From NCBI GenBank assembly GCA_027296385.1, contig JAPUJD010000050.1, positions 1-7,337 on the forward strand: a stretch of 7,337 bases of DNA, given 5' to 3'. The notes below the pieces were generated by a model. The model had not been told where the DNA came from. It saw only the letters and a program-made list of their open reading frames with translations, and made no database searches. The position numbers and the translations under genes were made by a program. Origin of the DNA: Acidobacteriota bacterium (lineage in GTDB: Bacteria; Acidobacteriota; Thermoanaerobaculia; Multivoradales; JAHEKO01). Below are positions 4,731-7,337 of this stretch, one piece after another. Position 1 is the stretch's first letter. Every line of letters begins with the position of its first letter.

Positions 4731-6838
4731 CCGAGCTGCTGAGCGGAATCGCCATCGCAGTGCTCGGCCTCAGCGGGGTCGAACATCTCGTGCGCCGCGG
4801 TGGCGGCCGACGCTGGCCGATCCACCAGCGCGGACCGGTGATGCTCGGCCTCGTCGGCCTCACGGCGGCCCTGCTCGGGACGCCGGCGCTGGGGCTGCGC
4901 TACGCCGAGACTCTCGGCCCCCAGAGCATCGCTGCCGGCCTCTTCCTGTTGCTGTTGGTCTACCTATGGCAGGCGCTGCCGCGAATGCGACCGTTGCTCG
5001 GACGCTGTCTGCCTCAGCGCCCGAACGGCGTCTTCTTCCTGCTCCCGCTCGTGGTCTACCTGGCCCTCACCCCGTGGGCGAGCTCTCAGCGGGCGCCGGA
5101 CGGCGACGAGCCGTTCTACCTCCTGATCGCCCACAGCCTGGCCTACGACCTCGACGCCGAGCTGACCAACAACTACGCCGCCGAGGACTCACGCGCCTTC
5201 GTCGATCGCGCTCTCGAGGCGCAGCCCGGCGATCCGCGTGGACCTAGTGGCGAGATGTACTCACGCCACAACGTGCTGCTGCCAATCGTGCTCGCTCCGG
5301 CCTACCGGTTAGGCGGCAAGTACGGCGCGCTCGTCATCATGTGCCTCTTTGCCGCTGCCGTCGCCTGGATGACTCTACGGTTGGCGCGGCACCAGTTCGC
5401 TGATCGACCGGGGCCGGCGCTGATTGCGTACTTCATTCTCGCCTTCACCTCGCCTCTACTGCTCTACTCTCATCAGGTGTGGGTCGAGATTCCGGCGGCG
5501 CTGCTGCTGGCTCTGGCTCTCGACGCTGTCTGGACCTTGACCGACGCCCAGGCTCGGCGGCCGCGCGACTGGCTGCCCCTCGCCATCCCGCTGCTGCTGC
5601 TGCCGCTGCTCAAGATCCGCTTCCTCCTGGTCGTCGTCCCGCTGCTGCCGCTACTGGCCTGGCACCAGGGCCGGCGTGCCCGCCGCCTCGTGACCCTGGC
5701 CCTGGCCGGCTGCGTGGTGCTGGGGGCTGCCATCCTGGCCTTCAATCAGCTGCGTTACGGCAACCCGCTCAAGTACCACAACCTGAGCCACATCAGCTTC
5801 TACCTCAACGATCTCGGCCGTTATCCTCGGGGCCTGGCTGGTCTCTTCTTCGACATGTCGTTCGGCCTCTTCGCCACCGCCCCGATCTGGACTCTGCTGC
5901 TGGCGCCGGGCCGGGGCAAACTCAGGCCGGTGGCACAGCTGTGCTGGGTCATGGCTCCCTACATCCTGCTCCTGATCCCGCGCAGCGAGTGGTACGGCGC
6001 CTGGTCGCCGCCGTTTCGTTACGGCTGTGTCGCTCTACCTCTTTTCGCCCTCGTCCTGATCCCGCCCTTGGTCATTCGGCGGGGAGCCGGGGCACGGCTG
6101 CTGCTCGGAACTCTCGTTTCCAGCACCGCGATCCTCACGGCGCTGTGGGTCGCCCGCCCTGGTTGGACCTACAACATCGCTCATGGTCGTAGCCACCTGG
6201 TCGACATCCTATCCCTCTCCCAAGGCCACGATGTCGCGCGCTTCTTGCCCAGCGCGGTGCGCCCGAACCTAGCGCTCTGGCTCTGGCCGATCTTCGTGAC
6301 GCTCGCCGTGACCCTCCTCTGGCGCTGGCCCAAGCGCCCGCTGCCCGGCGTCTTCTGGCTCGGAGCCGTCTTGCCCGTCGCCGCGCTGGCCGCGGTGGTC
6401 GCCGCCGCCGATCGCGTGCCGACACGAGTCATCGAGGTCGAGGATCCCTACATCTCGCACTCCGGCGGAGCCGTCTGGCCGCAGGACTGGGTCGTGGGGC
6501 GAACCCGATTCCGCGGCGGTTGGCGCCTCCGACGCTCCGACACGATGACGATTCCAGTGGTGCCCGGTGGCGCGTACTGCACCGTCGAGCTCGACTTCAA
6601 ACGCTTCGGTGGCCCACGGCCCTACATCAGCGTCCGTCCGGGCAAGGACTCTCCCGTCTGGACCCAGATTGGCGCAACCAAGACCTGGACGACGCTGCGG
6701 CTGGAGCATCTCAGTTGGCCGCTCGGCGCTGACACGTTGGAGGTCTCTCTTCGACTGCCACGGCGAGCCGATCCTCGAACATCGATCCTCCTAGACCAGA
6801 TCCGGCTCTCCTGGTCAGACGAGCGGCCCTCGGGTTGA
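4727..6838 (+). CDS. GT-C/ArnT-PMT-like membrane glycosyltransferase with C-terminal beta-sandwich domain
   Basis: A 703-residue protein with about 14 membrane spans in the first 561 residues, followed by a soluble C-terminal domain. The first large outer loop carries DGDEPFYLLIAHSL (125-138), resembling the acidic D/E motif in the first periplasmic loop of GT-C enzymes, then GEMYSRHNVLLPIVLAPAY (175-193). Later come LRYGNPLKY (342-350) and EWYGAWSPPFRYGCVALPLF (421-440), patterns typical of family 39-like GT-C proteins. Basic residues in alternate loops place these motifs outside. GT-C enzymes transfer a sugar from a polyprenyl-phosphate donor; donor and acceptor here are unknown. Residues 563-703 begin RVIEVEDPYISHSGGAVWP and end in LLDQIRLSW, which looks like a jelly-roll carbohydrate-binding-like fold. 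The start is set by the ATGA overlap with the upstream gene; the frame is open further upstream but lies inside that gene. It could be an inactive GT-C-fold protein rather than an enzyme. Confidence 0.8.
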   Translation: MTELLSGIAIAVLGLSGVEHLVRRGGGRRWPIHQRGPVMLGLVGLTAALLGTPALGLRYAETLGPQSIAAGLFLLLLVYLWQALPRMRPLLGRCLPQRPNGVFFLLPLVVYLALTPWASSQRAPDGDEPFYLLIAHSLAYDLDAELTNNYAAEDSRAFVDRALEAQPGDPRGPSGEMYSRHNVLLPIVLAPAYRLGGKYGALVIMCLFAAAVAWMTLRLARHQFADRPGPALIAYFILAFTSPLLLYSHQVWVEIPAALLLALALDAVWTLTDAQARRPRDWLPLAIPLLLLPLLKIRFLLVVVPLLPLLAWHQGRRARRLVTLALAGCVVLGAAILAFNQLRYGNPLKYHNLSHISFYLNDLGRYPRGLAGLFFDMSFGLFATAPIWTLLLAPGRGKLRPVAQLCWVMAPYILLLIPRSEWYGAWSPPFRYGCVALPLFALVLIPPLVIRRGAGARLLLGTLVSSTAILTALWVARPGWTYNIAHGRSHLVDILSLSQGHDVARFLPSAVRPNLALWLWPIFVTLAVTLLWRWPKRPLPGVFWLGAVLPVAALAAVVAAADRVPTRVIEVEDPYISHSGGAVWPQDWVVGRTRFRGGWRLRRSDTMTIPVVPGGAYCTVELDFKRFGGPRPYISVRPGKDSPVWTQIGATKTWTTLRLEHLSWPLGADTLEVSLRLPRRADPRTSILLDQIRLSWSDERPSG

Positions 6839-6842
6839 CCCG
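6831..6842. terminator. Short hairpin at the end of the GT-C-like gene, very weak terminator candidate
   Basis: CGGG-TTGA-CCCG forms a 4-5 bp stem with the TGA stop in its loop, at the 13-bp gap between two convergent genes. The stem is short and no T-run follows, so termination here is only a possibility. Confidence 0.15.
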
Positions 6843-6851
6843 CCCCTCTCG

Positions 6852-7191
6852 TTACACGGTGTCGCGGGAAGGGCCGGCTAACAGATCGAGCGTCGTGTCG
6901 ACGACGTTGCGCAAGGGGCCGACGTCCACCCGGCCGGTGCCGGCCAGAGCGAAAGCCGTGCCGTGATCGACCGAGGTCCGGATGATGGGCAGGCCCAACG
7001 TCCAGTTGGTAGCTGTACCGAAGGCCGCGGTCTTGACGGCGATCAACCCCTGGTCGTGGTAGAGGGCCAGCACCCAATCGAACTCACCGCGACGAGCGCG
7101 GGCGAACAGTGAGTCTGCACTCTCCGGGCCGTGGGCATCGATTCCGCGCTGGCGTGCCGCCTCGACGGCCGGTCGCAGAATCGCCTCGTCA

Positions 7192-7193
<2 letters not shown>
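6852..7193 (-). CDS. pdxA: 4-hydroxythreonine-4-phosphate dehydrogenase, C-terminal fragment
   Basis: The last 113 residues of PdxA, ending at TAA (6854-6852). The enzyme oxidises 4-phosphohydroxy-L-threonine with NAD+ in the DXP-dependent pyridoxal phosphate pathway, in the cytoplasm. Fragment motifs are NDEAILRPAVEAAR (1-14), GPESADSLF (22-30), LALYHDQGL (42-50) with the metal-binding His46, and TLGLPIIRTSVDHGTAFALAG (65-85, shown here in part: RTSVDHGTA binds substrate). Full PdxA has about 320-340 residues, so about two thirds are missing. The cut falls just after the residues that normally follow LNPHAGEGG, where the sequence switches to pckA on the other strand, and a TAG (rc of 7203-7205) closes the frame a few codons beyond. 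An assembly join is more likely than a natural truncation. The gene converges on the GT-C-like gene with 13 bp between stops. Confidence 0.88.

Positions 7194-7337
<144 letters not shown>

Noticed and set aside
5588..5612. CTG-repeat-like run (also a CAG-like run near 1261-1272)
   Set aside because: These encode leucine stretches of membrane spans and are interrupted; they are codon preference, not microsatellites.

Overview
The window is GC-rich bacterial DNA with dense protein coding on both strands. It contains no RNA genes, insertion sequences or CRISPR arrays that I can see. The gene content (a DUF5916-type outer-membrane barrel, GT-C-like membrane proteins with C-terminal beta domains, a YrbG-type antiporter) suggests a Gram-negative bacterium, possibly an Acidobacteriota-like lineage. 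The taxon is inferred from remembered protein patterns, not proven.

Layout, left to right. Positions 1-174 (minus) are the N-terminus of a flavin reductase-like protein that runs off the left edge. Positions ~192-500 (plus) are the C-terminal ~100 residues of a DUF5916-type outer-membrane protein with no start codon. Positions 610-1662 (minus) are a complete calcium/sodium antiporter. Positions 1758-3035 (minus) are complete serS. A 45-bp divergent promoter region follows. Next come two translationally coupled plus-strand membrane protein genes: 3081-4730 (549 aa, function unknown) and 4727-6838 (703 aa, GT-C glycosyltransferase-like). Positions 6852-~7193 (minus) are the C-terminal third of pdxA. 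Positions 7192-7337 (plus) are an internal piece of ATP-dependent pckA that runs off the right edge.

Functionally, serS and the antiporter are housekeeping genes. The coupled pair is the least understood part. Both proteins are multi-span membrane proteins ending in an extracytoplasmic beta-rich domain, which suggests a two-component envelope glycan-transfer or lipid-linked sugar module. That role is inference.

Two points deserve attention. First, both window ends show abrupt joins that cut conserved genes: DUF5916 loses its 5' part near 187-200, and pdxA is joined to the middle of pckA at 7191-7193. Each join lies roughly 150-200 bp from a window edge, a pattern typical of contig-end chimeras, so the end fragments should not be read as real neighbours or pseudogenes without read support. 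Second, all three minus-strand genes with a visible start carry a TAG-NN-T hexamer only 6-8 nt before the ATG, which points to leaderless or near-leaderless transcripts.
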